Shown piece after piece: positions 1 to 8,150 of a stretch of DNA of 34,471 bases. How positions within the stretch are numbered: position 1 is the first letter of the stretch; each line of letters opens with the position of its first letter. The position numbers and the translations under genes are program-made. Under the pieces are notes generated by a model, which was given only the letters and a program-made list of their open reading frames with translations, did not search any database and was not told where the DNA came from. Source of the DNA: Candidatus Mediterraneibacter pullistercoris (GTDB lineage: Bacteria > Bacillota > Clostridia > Lachnospirales > Lachnospiraceae); contig DXAU01000031.1 in assembly GCA_019116885.1 (NCBI GenBank), positions 1 to 34,471 on the forward strand, read 5' to 3'.

Positions 1-95
1 TTTCATGGTCGTTCCTACCTTACTCTATACACACTTTTTTCTTTCTGCTGTGTTTTCTGTACCTATTCGCCCTCCTTCCTCTACGCAATACACCG

Positions 96-367
96 CTATA
101 CACAGATATAACCCTGCTCCATTTTAGGATAGCCCAACAGTATTATATCATACTGATCGGGATTTTCTATACTTCTGCCGCATACTGGAGATTTCCCAGG
201 ATCTCCCCATCGTCCACAACACTGCTTGCTCCTGACACCGCATCCGCTCCGTCTGTATCCACATCTTCGGGAACAGAAAAGTAAGCGGTCAATATGCTGG
301 TATTTTCCGCCTGGCCCGCAGAGGTACTTTCTGTAACAGGATTTTCTTCAAGTATTTCCTTATACAT
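96..367 (-). pseudogene. Flavodoxin-like protein remnant, internally deleted and frameshifted
   Basis: A 66-codon frame (367 to 167) carries a flavodoxin N-terminal strand (ILTAYFSVPE, the FMN-phosphate loop region) followed by GNLQYAAEV, then a stop. Continuing from base 170 in another frame the sequence reads IENPDQYDIILLGYP and ends at 96. YDIILLGYP is the conserved strand that in flavodoxins precedes a WW(G) motif. The roughly 60-70 residues normally lying between these two segments are missing, and everything after the YP is lost. No signal peptide precedes the frame, although many homologues of this type are lipoproteins. What is seen is two flavodoxin segments in different frames; the deletion size is inferred from family knowledge. 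A non-functional relic is the best reading. It lies downstream of the LysR gene, past that gene's terminator. Confidence 0.7.
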
Positions 368-470
368 CAGTTTTCTGTATCTGCCCGGAGAGCAATAACA
401 GGAGTGGTCAATCTCCTTTGCTTTTTTGGGAACTCCAGAATTTCCTTTCCTGCTTCTCTTACTGATTTCA

Positions 471-503
471 TTATAAAAAAGAAGAGACTTCGGCAGAAGT
501 CTC
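471..503 (-). terminator. Intrinsic terminator after the LysR gene
   Basis: A perfect 8-bp stem (484-491 with 496-503, GAGACTTC/GAAGTCTC) has a 4-nt loop. On the minus strand it is followed by a T-rich run (473-480 is A-rich on the plus strand). It lies 66 bp beyond the LysR stop and ends the upstream hydrolase-LysR transcription unit. Confidence 0.8.
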
Positions 504-568
504 GATTAGTTCCTCAGTATAAACCTTAGGGTAAATAGGATAGATACCCTGTTCCCATCTCCTCATTA

Positions 569-1462
569 TCACTGCTGCGCTGCTTGTTTCACCGTTTTCA
601 GGAAACGTCTGACCAGATCAGTCGGTTCCGGTGAATACAGGATTCCAAAAGGGATCGTATATTTCCACTCCACTGGAATCACTTTCAGCAGAGGATGAAC
701 ATCCCTCCAGTTTTCCGCCACCATGAGGATATCATTACTGTTCTCACACTGGTTAAAAATATCCACACTGTAAATATCAAAATCCGCCACATGAATCTGC
801 GGATGATTTTTCCAGATATCATCCCGCAGTTCGTCTACATAATTGCTCCAGCCGCGGTGCATCATAAGAAAATTTTCTCCATGCAGATCTTCGAACGTGA
901 GAAGTTCCCTGTCCGCAAGCCGGTGGCTTACCGATACGGCGCAGCATATCTTCTGCCTGGACAGTTCCAGACCTGCGCACTGCCTGAGCTTTAGCATTGT
1001 CTCATCAAAGATACCGGCCACCACATCGATATTCTTCCCCAGGTTCTTTAGTATCTCTCTTGCACTCTCTGAGCTGTTCATATAAGGGATCATCTGGAGC
1101 TTGATGTCTGTGTGCTCTTTTTGTACTCTTGACCAGATCTGCAGGAGAGGCGCAGCCGGAGTCATAGGAGATGTCCCGATACGTATCACATTGTCTTTCT
1201 CCTGCATGGCCTTTTTCGCCCGCTCCACAGAATCCTTACAATACTGTATAATATATTTAGCATCTTTATACAGAGATCTCCCCGCCTCAGTCAGAAGCAG
1301 ACCGCGGTGCGTCCTGACAAAAAGTGTCAGACCAAGATCCTTTTCCAGGAGATTGATCTGTTTCGTAACAGCAGGCGGACTGATAAAAAGAGCTTCAGCC
1401 GCCTTATTAAAACTTCCCATATCTGCTACAACGATAAATGTTTCAAGCTGAAGATTATACAT
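569..1462 (-). CDS. LysR-family transcriptional regulator
   Basis: This is a 297-residue protein of typical LTTR length. Residues 1-60 form the winged helix-turn-helix (LETFIVVADMGSFNKAAEAL then SPPAVTKQINLLEKDLG), followed by the linker helix and a LysR substrate-binding domain from about residue 90 to the end. The ATG at 1462 is preceded by GAGAGGAG at good spacing. It begins 43 bp after the stop of the lipoprotein hydrolase and has no separate promoter that I can see, so co-transcription with the two hydrolase genes is likely. LysR regulators often control adjacent flavodoxin, oxidoreductase or hydrolase genes; the ligand here is unknown. The protein itself looks intact although the genes on both sides carry deletions. 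Confidence 0.9.
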   Translation of the reverse strand: MYNLQLETFIVVADMGSFNKAAEALFISPPAVTKQINLLEKDLGLTLFVRTHRGLLLTEAGRSLYKDAKYIIQYCKDSVERAKKAMQEKDNVIRIGTSPMTPAAPLLQIWSRVQKEHTDIKLQMIPYMNSSESAREILKNLGKNIDVVAGIFDETMLKLRQCAGLELSRQKICCAVSVSHRLADRELLTFEDLHGENFLMMHRGWSNYVDELRDDIWKNHPQIHVADFDIYSVDIFNQCENSNDILMVAENWRDVHPLLKVIPVEWKYTIPFGILYSPEPTDLVRRFLKTVKQAAQQ

Positions 1463-1505
1463 AGGTCATTCTCCTCTCAGGTGCGCTTTTATTCTTTATA
1501 TCATG

Positions 1506-2180
1506 TTATCTGTCAAAAAGCCAGCCCATGACCTCCTTATCTTCAGAAAAAAGGCTGCCTCCGCCGTGCTGCACGGTCACTCCTTTGCTCTCAAAGTAAT
1601 CTGTACTCTTTATATCCAGAACAAGCAGGTCACTGATTTCCTCTTCTGTAAGTCCTGCCTGACGGTACAGGCTGTGAAGGTTTTCATATGCCTCTATGGA
1701 TGGCTCTGCACCATAGTATTCATCATGCTCTCCCACCACAAGATATACCGGTGTCCTGCTCTCCGCCACAGGCTGATACGCTCCGTCCCACTGAGAGCTG
1801 CAATGGAGATAGGCGGTAAACAGATCCGGCCGCATCCCAAGTACCTGCGACATTGTCTCTCCCACTCCCTGAAAATAAAGTCCTTCATACCCGGGCAGCG
1901 TAAGAAATACGGCATATGGCTTACTGCCGTCATAACTGTCCGGGATGTACAAGTTGTAATGGATATCTCCGTATTCTGCTGAGTGCAGTACATTATCAAG
2001 GATAAATCCCCTGTATTCCCGGGTTCCTTCAGTCACTGAGTCCGCCTCCTCTTCCGGTTTCTGCACGGTATCAATGGATATTCTCTCAGTTCCCGTTGTA
2101 TCTGTACTGTTTATGCTCCCGCATCCCCCGGAAAGGAGGATGATTCCTGCTGCCAGGAGAAAGGCTGCTTTTTTTCTCAT
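1506..2180 (-). CDS. Lipoprotein alpha/beta hydrolase with an apparent internal deletion removing the nucleophile elbow
   Basis: This is a 224-residue secreted lipoprotein: residues 1-20 are a signal peptide ending in the lipobox LSGGC (lipidated Cys20). The rest resembles prolyl-oligopeptidase/esterase-type lipoproteins of Lachnospiraceae, with a fold segment (YNLYIPDSYDGSKPYAVF), the oxyanion-side LPGYEG, a late strand with an Asp candidate (VVGEHDEYYG) and a C-terminal His candidate (VQHGGG). No GxSxG motif exists anywhere. The text runs from GLYFQGVG (to residue 107) straight into ETMSQVLGMRPDLF, which from memory of the family normally follows the GYSGGGETM nucleophile loop. About 60-70 residues therefore appear to be lost in frame. 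The reading frame is open, so a product may be made, but catalysis is doubtful. Its ATG overlaps the stop of the upstream hydrolase (ATGA), indicating translational coupling. Confidence 0.75.
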   Translation of the reverse strand: MRKKAAFLLAAGIILLSGGCGSINSTDTTGTERISIDTVQKPEEEADSVTEGTREYRGFILDNVLHSAEYGDIHYNLYIPDSYDGSKPYAVFLTLPGYEGLYFQGVGETMSQVLGMRPDLFTAYLHCSSQWDGAYQPVAESRTPVYLVVGEHDEYYGAEPSIEAYENLHSLYRQAGLTEEEISDLLVLDIKSTDYFESKGVTVQHGGGSLFSEDKEVMGWLFDR

Positions 2181-3151
2181 AATTTCTTACATTCCTCTTT
2201 TCTGTTTCTCTCCCAGAAGGATACGGCGTCATCGATCCAGCCCTCTGCCTCTGTTCCCAGTCCCAGTCCGAATCCATGTCTGAGCTCCGGGTAGAGATGA
2301 AACTCCGTGTCTATCCCGAATGTTTTCAGACATTCCAGCCGCCTCTTCATCACGCGCCAGTCAGCGATGCCGTCCCGTCCGCCCACACACGCATAAGTCG
2401 GAGGGTCCTGCCTGCTGTACTGGCTGTGCCCGGTATACTGCATAATGACAGCAGCGGCATGCGGCAGGGAGGGTTCTCTAAAAGCTCCTGTTCCGTATGC
2501 TCCCACATATGCAGCGATTCTTGCCCCTGCGGAACCGCCCCACAGAGAATACCCGGCAGTATCCGCTCCAAGCTTCTCTGCATTGCTGAATATGACCGTA
2601 AGCGCTCTCGCCAGATCCTCACATGCGGCATCTGCCGTTCTTGTCCGGTACACAAGAGCAAAACCGTTATATCCTCTCCTGGAGAGTTCCAGCGCATGTG
2701 GAAGGCTCTCGTGGATCGAGCCAACATAATAGAAACCACCGCCGGCACAGACCACAGCAAATGGATATTCCCTATTTCCTCTGAAAAAGAACAGCCCTGT
2801 ATCTCTTTTATCAGGATCCTGCATTTTCTCTGTTTCAGTGTAAATATCCCAGAAGATCTTCTCTCCTTTCATCCGTCTCTCTCTCATCTCCCGGATCACA
2901 TCAACCGTAGTGTCTGTATTCACATAGTTGTGGTAGATCAGCATATCGCCGGCATCTTCAAGGGTCATTGACCTGGATGGCCTCCCGAATACTGTTGGAA
3001 ATATGAGTCTTCCATATCCCTCAAAGATGGGATCGTCAATCACGTCTGTTATCTTTGTTCCTGCATGTATCACGTCTTTATCACTCCTGATATCACTACT
3101 GAATCTCTGTCTGTAGTCTGATCCGCTGCCCATATCCGGGCATTTTCCCAC
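2177..3151 (-). CDS. Alpha/beta hydrolase (esterase/lipase-like)
   Basis: This is a 324-residue alpha/beta hydrolase. An oxyanion-hole motif (CAGGGF, about 135-140), a nucleophile elbow (WGGSAG, Ser207), an acid in VGGRDGIADW (Asp260) and a catalytic His in ELRHGFG (His292) make a complete candidate triad. It resembles secreted or cytoplasmic esterases found beside flavodoxin and LysR genes in gut clostridia; the substrate is unknown. The start is uncertain. The listed first codon is a GTG with no good ribosome site. An ATG at 3133 is an alternative, and the nearest purine-rich site (AGAAAGGAAAGG) lies about 30 bp upstream of the GTG. Homologues often carry a lipoprotein signal peptide that is absent here, so a small N-terminal loss is possible. 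It is the first gene of the unit continuing to the lipoprotein hydrolase and LysR. Confidence 0.8.
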   Translation of the reverse strand: MGKCPDMGSGSDYRQRFSSDIRSDKDVIHAGTKITDVIDDPIFEGYGRLIFPTVFGRPSRSMTLEDAGDMLIYHNYVNTDTTVDVIREMRERRMKGEKIFWDIYTETEKMQDPDKRDTGLFFFRGNREYPFAVVCAGGGFYYVGSIHESLPHALELSRRGYNGFALVYRTRTADAACEDLARALTVIFSNAEKLGADTAGYSLWGGSAGARIAAYVGAYGTGAFREPSLPHAAAVIMQYTGHSQYSRQDPPTYACVGGRDGIADWRVMKRRLECLKTFGIDTEFHLYPELRHGFGLGLGTEAEGWIDDAVSFWERNRKEECKKL

Positions 3152-3191
3152 AACGTCAGGAAACTCTGGCGGCCTTTCCTTTCTGTCAGTT

Positions 3192-3220
3192 ATTATAAAC
3201 TGCAGACGTACTTTTCAGAA
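3192..3220 (-). promoter_or_regulatory. Candidate promoter for the hydrolase-LysR unit
   Basis: On the minus strand a perfect -10 box TATAAT (3192-3197) is preceded at 17 bp by TTCTGA (3215-3220), which matches the -35 consensus only partly. It lies about 40 bp before the hydrolase start region. Confidence 0.4.
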
Positions 3221-3286
3221 GTCCCGATAAGTTGTTCTGTATATACCGAAAGGTTTTATCTGCCGGTATATCCTAAAAACTGCGGT

Positions 3287-3363
3287 AAAATAAAACCACG
3301 CGGCTGCTGCGTGGTTTTACTAGTACAAGAGCGCTGCGCGGCTTCATTCCCACGCAGTGCTCT
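3287..3363 (-). terminator. Double-hairpin terminator after the DUF4317 gene
   Basis: Two hairpins follow the DUF4317 stop on the minus strand. The first (about 3327-3362) pairs AAGAGCRCTGCG arms with one G-U wobble. The second (3292-3301 with 3309-3318) is a perfect 10-bp AAAACCACGC stem whose 3' side runs into TTTTATTTTA. The second has classical intrinsic terminator form. Confidence 0.75.
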
Positions 3364-3405
3364 TCCTGCCTCTGTATCGTATGTATCTGTCTCCTGTCAC
3401 GCGGC

Positions 3406-4557
3406 CTATTCGATCTCCTGTGCTGACTGTGCTCTGATCGTCCGGACGCTTATCCCATTCACTTCGATATGATCATCGACCGGTATCACCAGGCACTGTC
3501 GCCCGTCTATGATCCTTGTCTCCACCAGATCCATCCGGTCAGGATTCACTTTTATGACAATATCCGGCGTCTCGATGTTAAATTTCTTCGTCTCAATGAT
3601 ATTGGATGCAAGGAGCGTCGTCTTCTCACCTGCATTTTCATCAAAACTGCGGTCAAAGTCTTCCATCTTTCCGGCGTCCACTCCACTGTTCTCGAACACT
3701 TTCCTGATCTCTGTCCTGTCGAGCGAAAGGGGATCCGGCTCCTCTTTATTCTCTTCTATCATATCGTTGAGCGTTTCATGGATATTCCGCACAGTTTCAT
3801 AATCCCCGTCCTCACCCAGGGTGTCTTCTATCAGCATCCGGAACGCCTCTTTCTGAGTCTCCGCAGACATGGGCATTTCCGCTCCCAGGAGCTGGTCGAT
3901 AAGATCCGGCTGCAGGTCTTCGGATTTCTTTGTATAATAGAGCATGCTGTGAAGATCTGTTCCCCTGTCGTTAAATGCCGGGAAGAGGAAACCTTTGTCC
4001 GGCATGTCCACGATCCAGTCCCGGACGCGGTCCTCAATGCAGTTGTCCTGCGCATTGTAGCATAATCCTGCCTTTGAGAGAGAGACAGGGCATATACTCA
4101 TGAGCAGATATTCAAACACCTCGTCGGAAGCATCGAACATCTCCAAGCCATCTGATGATTTTCCGGGAATATCATACATCGCATGGATCAGGATTATGTA
4201 ATAGTTCTCTGCATACTCATATGCGTCGATGACTTTGTCATAAAACTCTTCCAGGAGCATATCATCCTCAAGCCTGCTGTTGCGGAGTCTGAGCAGGAAA
4301 TCCTGCGTGCCGCCCGGCATCTCCGCATCCAGCGGAAATACCATGTTCAGCATGTTTTTCCCTACAGTGCCTGAGAGAGTCTTTTTAAAGATATCGAAAT
4401 ATTTGAAACTCTCTTCCTCTGGAAGCGAGAGAAATGCTTCTTTTGACTCCAGCTTCTTATTTTTTTCATAATCCACATAACAGCCGCATATCCTCGTAAT
4501 CGCACAATTTGCCGGAGTAAATTGCTTACGGATCTCCAGTATCTCTTTTTTGTTCAT
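3406..4557 (-). CDS. DUF4317 family protein
   Basis: This is a 383-residue, acidic, soluble protein matching the DUF4317 family common in Lachnospiraceae and other Clostridia. The family-like N-terminus reads MNKKEILEIRKQFTPANCAI, followed by ITRICGCYVDYEK, a central GLCYNAQDN segment, and a C-terminal IETPDIVIKVNPDRMDLVETRIIDGR. There is no signal peptide or membrane segment. The ATG at 4557 has AAAGGAG upstream. The family has no established function that I know. It appears monocistronic, with its own promoter candidate and a strong terminator, and its placement next to pflA carries no obvious functional meaning. Confidence 0.85.
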   Translation of the reverse strand: MNKKEILEIRKQFTPANCAITRICGCYVDYEKNKKLESKEAFLSLPEEESFKYFDIFKKTLSGTVGKNMLNMVFPLDAEMPGGTQDFLLRLRNSRLEDDMLLEEFYDKVIDAYEYAENYYIILIHAMYDIPGKSSDGLEMFDASDEVFEYLLMSICPVSLSKAGLCYNAQDNCIEDRVRDWIVDMPDKGFLFPAFNDRGTDLHSMLYYTKKSEDLQPDLIDQLLGAEMPMSAETQKEAFRMLIEDTLGEDGDYETVRNIHETLNDMIEENKEEPDPLSLDRTEIRKVFENSGVDAGKMEDFDRSFDENAGEKTTLLASNIIETKKFNIETPDIVIKVNPDRMDLVETRIIDGRQCLVIPVDDHIEVNGISVRTIRAQSAQEIE

Positions 4558-4595
4558 TATTTACACTCCTTTATCTGTTTTTGCCGTCATATATC

Positions 4596-4624
4596 ATCAT
4601 AGCGCATTTTTCATTTTCGATAAA
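4596..4624 (-). promoter_or_regulatory. Candidate promoter for the DUF4317 gene
   Basis: Minus-strand TATGAT (4596-4601) lies 17 bp downstream of TTTATC (4619-4624). The -10 is good and the -35 poor. The site lies about 40 bp upstream of the start codon. Confidence 0.4.
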
Positions 4625-4677
4625 GCAGAATCTTACAATTTCCGTACAAGATCAGATCTCTCGATTTCTACATAAGA

Positions 4678-5406
4678 TTAATCCGGAATATGCAGGAGCC
4701 TTTTTGCATTTTCAACGCGTTCCTTTGTGGGAGGGTCGATCCCTGCCAGGGGATATTCGTATCCAAGTTCTTTCCATTTGTATTCGCCAAATGTATGATA
4801 GGGGAGGACTTCTACTTTCTGCACATTGTCCAATGTGGATATAAAGTCATACAACTTCTTTAAATATAGATCGTTGTCATTTCTTTCCGGCACAAGCACA
4901 TGGCGTATCCACACCGGCTTGCCTATATCAGACAAGTATCTGGCCATATCCAGTATGTTTGTGTTCGTGCGTCCGGTCAGAATCTGGTGCTGGCTGTCAT
5001 CGATATGCTTGATATCGACAAGCAGCAGATCTGTGTATTCCATCAGCTCATTGAACTGGCTGAAGAAAGGCTCTTCTCTCGTAAATGGCGCTCCGCTCGT
5101 ATCTATCGTCGTATGTATCCCCTGCTCTTTTGCCTTATGGAAAAACTCGGTCATAAATTCCATCTGCATCAGCGGTTCGCCGCCGCTCACTGTAATACCT
5201 CCGCCGTCTTTCCAATAGGACCTGTAGCGGAGAGCCTGCCTGATCAAATCATCTGCACTCCTTGGCTCGCCCGCTTTTATATTCCATGTGTCTGGATTGT
5301 GACAGAACTGACAGCGCATCGGACATCCGCTGAGAAAAATGACAAACCGTACGCCGGGACCGTCGACCGATCCAAAACTCTCTGTAGAATGAATATATCC
5401 TTGCAT
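4678..5406 (-). CDS. pflA: Pyruvate formate-lyase-activating enzyme (radical SAM)
   Basis: This glycyl-radical-enzyme activase uses a 4Fe-4S cluster and S-adenosylmethionine to place the glycyl radical on PflB. From the chosen start (MQGYIHSTESFG) the protein is 242 residues, normal for PFL-AE. The cluster-binding CxxxCxxC is CPMRCQFC (Cys28, Cys32, Cys35), preceded by VDGPGVRFVIFLSG. The SAM-binding GG motif is TVSGGEPLMQ. I chose the ATG at 5406 because AAAGGAG lies just upstream; the longer open frame to 5463 runs through a palindromic repeat and has no homology. It lies downstream of pflB on the same strand, with about 250 bp of repeat DNA between them, an unusually large and structured gap for this pair. 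Confidence 0.95.
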   Translation of the reverse strand: MQGYIHSTESFGSVDGPGVRFVIFLSGCPMRCQFCHNPDTWNIKAGEPRSADDLIRQALRYRSYWKDGGGITVSGGEPLMQMEFMTEFFHKAKEQGIHTTIDTSGAPFTREEPFFSQFNELMEYTDLLLVDIKHIDDSQHQILTGRTNTNILDMARYLSDIGKPVWIRHVLVPERNDNDLYLKKLYDFISTLDNVQKVEVLPYHTFGEYKWKELGYEYPLAGIDPPTKERVENAKRLLHIPD

Positions 5407-5419
5407 ATCTTCTCCTTTC

Positions 5420-5453
5420 GGGGACGTAGTAAAATCAGATTTGACTACGTCCC
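5420..5453. repeat. REP-like palindrome, copy 1 (pflB-pflA gap)
   Basis: The near-perfect palindrome has arms GGGACGTAGT and ACTACGTCCC, an inner AAATC/GATTT pair and a single mismatch near the centre. It lies directly upstream of the pflA ribosome site, so in the transcript it would form a stable stem immediately before pflA. A second copy lies at 5614-5648. Confidence 0.85.
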
Positions 5454-5467
5454 GGATCAACATCTGC

Positions 5468-5600
5468 CCTGTCCCTTTTTACAAAACACCCTGTCCCCAC
5501 TAAAAAAATACACAAACGAAAGCCGAATTTCCAGGGTTATCTTCCCCGAATTTGTTGAAAATACACATAGGGGACACTTCAAAATCGAAAAAGGGACAGG
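5468..5600. repeat. 133-bp MITE-like element with GGGACAGG inverted ends
   Basis: Outer inverted ends CCTGTCCCTTTTT (5468-5480) and AAAAAGGGACAGG (5588-5600) match perfectly over 13 bp. A second, inner inverted pair TGTCCCC (5492-5498) and GGGGACA (5570-5576) is nested inside. No transposase frame fits inside. GGGGACA-type ends are reminiscent of repeats mobilised by REP-associated (Y1) transposases, but no such gene is in the window. The element sits exactly between the two REP-like palindromes. Confidence 0.65.
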
Positions 5601-5613
5601 CCTGCATTTAAAT

Positions 5614-5648
5614 GGGGACGTAGTTGAATCCGATTCGACTACGTCCCC
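5614..5648. repeat. REP-like palindrome, copy 2 (just after pflB)
   Basis: The 35-bp palindrome has arms GGGGACGTAGT and ACTACGTCCCC, an inner GAATC/GATTC pair and one central mismatch. It ends 5 bp before the pflB stop codon position (on the downstream side of pflB). Same family as 5420-5453. As RNA it would cap the 3' end of the pflB message. Confidence 0.85.
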
Positions 5649-5653
5649 GAATA

Positions 5654-7912
5654 TTACATTGCCATGTGGCATGTTCTTGCAATCACGTCGAGCTGCTGCT
5701 CTTTCGTCAGGTCGATAAATTTCACCGCATATCCTGACACACGGATCGTAAAGTTTGCATACTCTTCTTTCTCCGGATGCTCCATAGCATCAATCAGTTT
5801 CTCTGTGCCAAACACATTCACATTCAGGTGATGTGCTCCCTGATCGAAGTATCCGTCCAGTACATGAACAAGATTGCCCGTACGCTCCTCATCATCATGT
5901 CCCAGCGCATCCGGACTGATTGTCTGTGTGTTGGAGATTCCGTCCAGAGCCTGCTCATACGGCAGTTTCGCAACTGAGTTAAGTGATGCCAGCAGACCGT
6001 TCTTCTCAGCATTATAAGACGGGTTAGCTCCCGGCGCCAGCGGATCGCCCGCTTTTCTTCCGTCCGGAAGTGAGCCTGTAGCCTTACCATATACGACATT
6101 TGAAGTGATCGTAAGGATAGATGTCGTAGGCTCTGAATTTCTGTATGTGTGGCACTTTTTCAGCTTGCTCATGAATGTGCGGAGCAGCCATACTGCGATA
6201 TCGTCCGCACGGTCGTCGTCATTTCCGTATCTCGGGAAATCGCCCTCAACCTCGAAGTCAGTTGCAACGCCGTCCTCGTCACGGATTACTTTTACTTTTG
6301 CATACTTGATCGCGCTTAAGGAGTCAACCACATGTGAGAATCCTGCGATACCTGTGGCAAATGTACGTCTTACATTTGTGTCTATAAGCGCCATCTCAGC
6401 AGCTTCATAGTAATATTTATCGTGCATATAGTGGATCATGTTCAGTGTATCTACATACAGCTTGGACAGCCACTCCATCATCTGGTCGTATTTCTCCATG
6501 ACTTCATCATAGTCAAGGTACTCGGATGTGATCGGTCTATACAGAGGGGATACCTGCTGTTTCGTCTTCTCGTCAACGCCGCCGTTGATCGCGTACAGAA
6601 GGCATTTCGCAAGGTTCGCACGTGCTCCGAAGAACTGGATCTCCTTACCTGTTTCTGTTGCGGATACGCAGCAGCAGATAGAGTAATCGTCGCCCCATAC
6701 CGGACGCATTACATCGTCGTTCTCATACTGGATAGAGCTTGTCTTAACAGAAATATATGACGCATATTTCTTGAAGTTCTCCGGCAGGTGTGAAGAGTAC
6801 AGAACTGTCAGGTTCGGCTCAGGTGACGGTCCCATGTTCTCAAGTGTGTGAAGGAAACGGTAATCGTTCTTTGTCACCATGTGGCGTCCGTCCATTCCGA
6901 TACCTGCCATCTCAAGTGTAGCCCATACCGGGTCACCGGAGAACAGCTCGTTGTAAGACGGAATTCTCGCGAACTTCACCATCCTGAACTTCATGACTAT
7001 GTGGTCAATCAGCTCCTGTGCCTGCTCTTCTGTCAGGATGCCATTCTTCATATCACGCTCGATATAAATGTCAAGGAATGTGGAAATACGTCCCACGCTC
7101 ATCGCCGCTCCGTTCTGAGTCTTGATCGCGGCAAGATATCCGAAATACAGCCACTGTACCGCTTCCTTGGCATTCATGGCAGGTCCGGAGATATCATATC
7201 CGTATACTGCAGCCATCTCTTTCATGCCTTTGAGCGCTCGGATCTGATCTGCAATCTCCTCACGGAGGCGGAAGTCTGTTCCTTTCATTCCATGTCTCTC
7301 GTACTCGACAAAATCTGATTCTTTCTTCTCAATCAGAAAGTCAATTCCATAGAGAGCCACACGGCGGTAGTCGCCGACAATGCGTCCTCTTCCATATGTG
7401 TCCGGAAGACCTGTGATGATCTTATTGTGGCGCGCTTTTTTCATCTCAGGAGTATAGATATCAAATACTGCCTGGTTATGTGTCTTGTGATACTTTGTAA
7501 AAATCTCATGGAGCTGCTCATTCGGAGTATAACCGTAAGTCGTGCATGCCTGCTCAGCCATCTTGATACCGCCGTAAGGCATGAACGCTCTCTTTAGCGG
7601 TTTGTCTGTCTGAAGGCCAACAACCTGCTCCAGATCTTTCATGTCTTCATTGATATATCCCGGACCATATGATGTCAGACCTGATACAACCTCTGTCTCC
7701 ATATCGAGTACTCCGCCTTTTGCGCGCTCCTCTTTCTGGAGTCTGGAAAGTTCTCCCCAGAGTTTGTCTGTCGCTTCCGTCGGCTCTGCGAGGAAAGACT
7801 CGTCTCCGTCATACTGAGTGTAGTTGTGCTGGATGAAGTCGCGCACATTCACTTCTTCTTTCCAGAGATGCCCTTCAAAGCCTGCCCACTGGTCAAAATC
7901 TACTTTTGCCAT
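5654..7912 (-). CDS. pflB: Formate C-acetyltransferase (pyruvate formate-lyase)
   Basis: Converts pyruvate plus CoA to acetyl-CoA plus formate in anaerobic metabolism through a glycyl radical. From the chosen start ([12 protein letters not shown]) the protein is 752 residues, typical for clostridial PFL. The catalytic cysteine pair lies in [13 protein letters not shown]. The C-terminal glycyl-radical loop is RVSGYAV with Gly727. The ATG at 7912 has AGGAGG 8 nt upstream. The longer frame to 8035 is rejected because it begins inside the predicted promoter. The promoter is at 8007-8035, leaving a leader of about 90 nt with a small CTGGAT/ATCCAG hairpin. pflA follows downstream after the repeat cluster, and the two are probably co-transcribed. 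Confidence 0.96.
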   Translation of the reverse strand: MAKVDFDQWAGFEGHLWKEEVNVRDFIQHNYTQYDGDESFLAEPTEATDKLWGELSRLQKEERAKGGVLDMETEVVSGLTSYGPGYINEDMKDLEQVVGLQTDKPLKRAFMPYGGIKMAEQACTTYGYTPNEQLHEIFTKYHKTHNQAVFDIYTPEMKKARHNKIITGLPDTYGRGRIVGDYRRVALYGIDFLIEKKESDFVEYERHGMKGTDFRLREEIADQIRALKGMKEMAAVYGYDISGPAMNAKEAVQWLYFGYLAAIKTQNGAAMSVGRISTFLDIYIERDMKNGILTEEQAQELIDHIVMKFRMVKFARIPSYNELFSGDPVWATLEMAGIGMDGRHMVTKNDYRFLHTLENMGPSPEPNLTVLYSSHLPENFKKYASYISVKTSSIQYENDDVMRPVWGDDYSICCCVSATETGKEIQFFGARANLAKCLLYAINGGVDEKTKQQVSPLYRPITSEYLDYDEVMEKYDQMMEWLSKLYVDTLNMIHYMHDKYYYEAAEMALIDTNVRRTFATGIAGFSHVVDSLSAIKYAKVKVIRDEDGVATDFEVEGDFPRYGNDDDRADDIAVWLLRTFMSKLKKCHTYRNSEPTTSILTITSNVVYGKATGSLPDGRKAGDPLAPGANPSYNAEKNGLLASLNSVAKLPYEQALDGISNTQTISPDALGHDDEERTGNLVHVLDGYFDQGAHHLNVNVFGTEKLIDAMEHPEKEEYANFTIRVSGYAVKFIDLTKEQQLDVIARTCHMAM

Positions 7913-8006
7913 TCGTAAATCCTCCTCTTTCTGAGTTCTGTTGATCTGTTGTTTCCATTTCTCTATAATCCACTGGATGTTTATATCCAGATAACTTACA
8001 TGCGCT

Positions 8007-8035
8007 AGTATAGCATTGGGTTTATGAAAACGCAA
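8007..8035 (-). promoter_or_regulatory. Sigma-A promoter of pflB
   Basis: Minus-strand -35 TTGCGT (8030-8035) and -10 TATACT (8007-8012) are separated by exactly 17 bp. Transcription would begin near 8000, about 90 nt upstream of the chosen pflB ATG. Confidence 0.7.
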
Positions 8036-8039
8036 TACT

Positions 8040-8058
8040 TATTATGATAATCATTCTC
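8040..8058. promoter_or_regulatory. Fur-box-like site upstream of pflB
   Basis: The 19-mer TATTATGATAATCATTCTC matches the classical Fur box GATAATGATAATCATTATC at 16 of 19 positions. It lies 5 bp upstream of the pflB -35. The region is AT-rich, which raises the chance of accidental similarity. Confidence 0.4.
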
Positions 8059-8081
8059 ACGAATAGCCATTGTATTCAATT

Positions 8082-8107
8082 TTGTGCAAAAATCGTCTTT
8101 TTCACAA
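8082..8107. promoter_or_regulatory. Inverted repeat upstream of pflB
   Basis: Arms TTGTG-(C)-AAAAA and TTTTTCACAA form a 10-bp inverted repeat with one bulged base. The half-sites resemble the TTGTGA/TCACAA halves of Rex operators, but the spacing is longer than a normal 18-bp Rex site. It lies between the pflB promoter and the divergent plus-strand promoter at 8151. Confidence 0.3.
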
Positions 8108-8150
8108 TATTTTGTATGTGTAAATATACATTACCACTTTCTTTAGTGGA

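Noticed and set aside
367-471. Short frame (34 codons) on the minus strand between the LysR terminator and the flavodoxin remnant
   Set aside because: It starts in the terminator's T-run with no ribosome site and has no recognisable similarity; most likely chance or relic DNA.
5457-5672. 71-codon frame on the minus strand in the pflB-pflA gap
   Set aside because: It is made of the palindrome and the inverted-end element; the codons follow the repeat structure, not a protein family.
7913-8035. Extended N-terminus of PflB (41 extra residues)
   Set aside because: It begins at the -35 box of the predicted promoter, has no homology, and the internal ATG at 7912 has a strong AGGAGG site.
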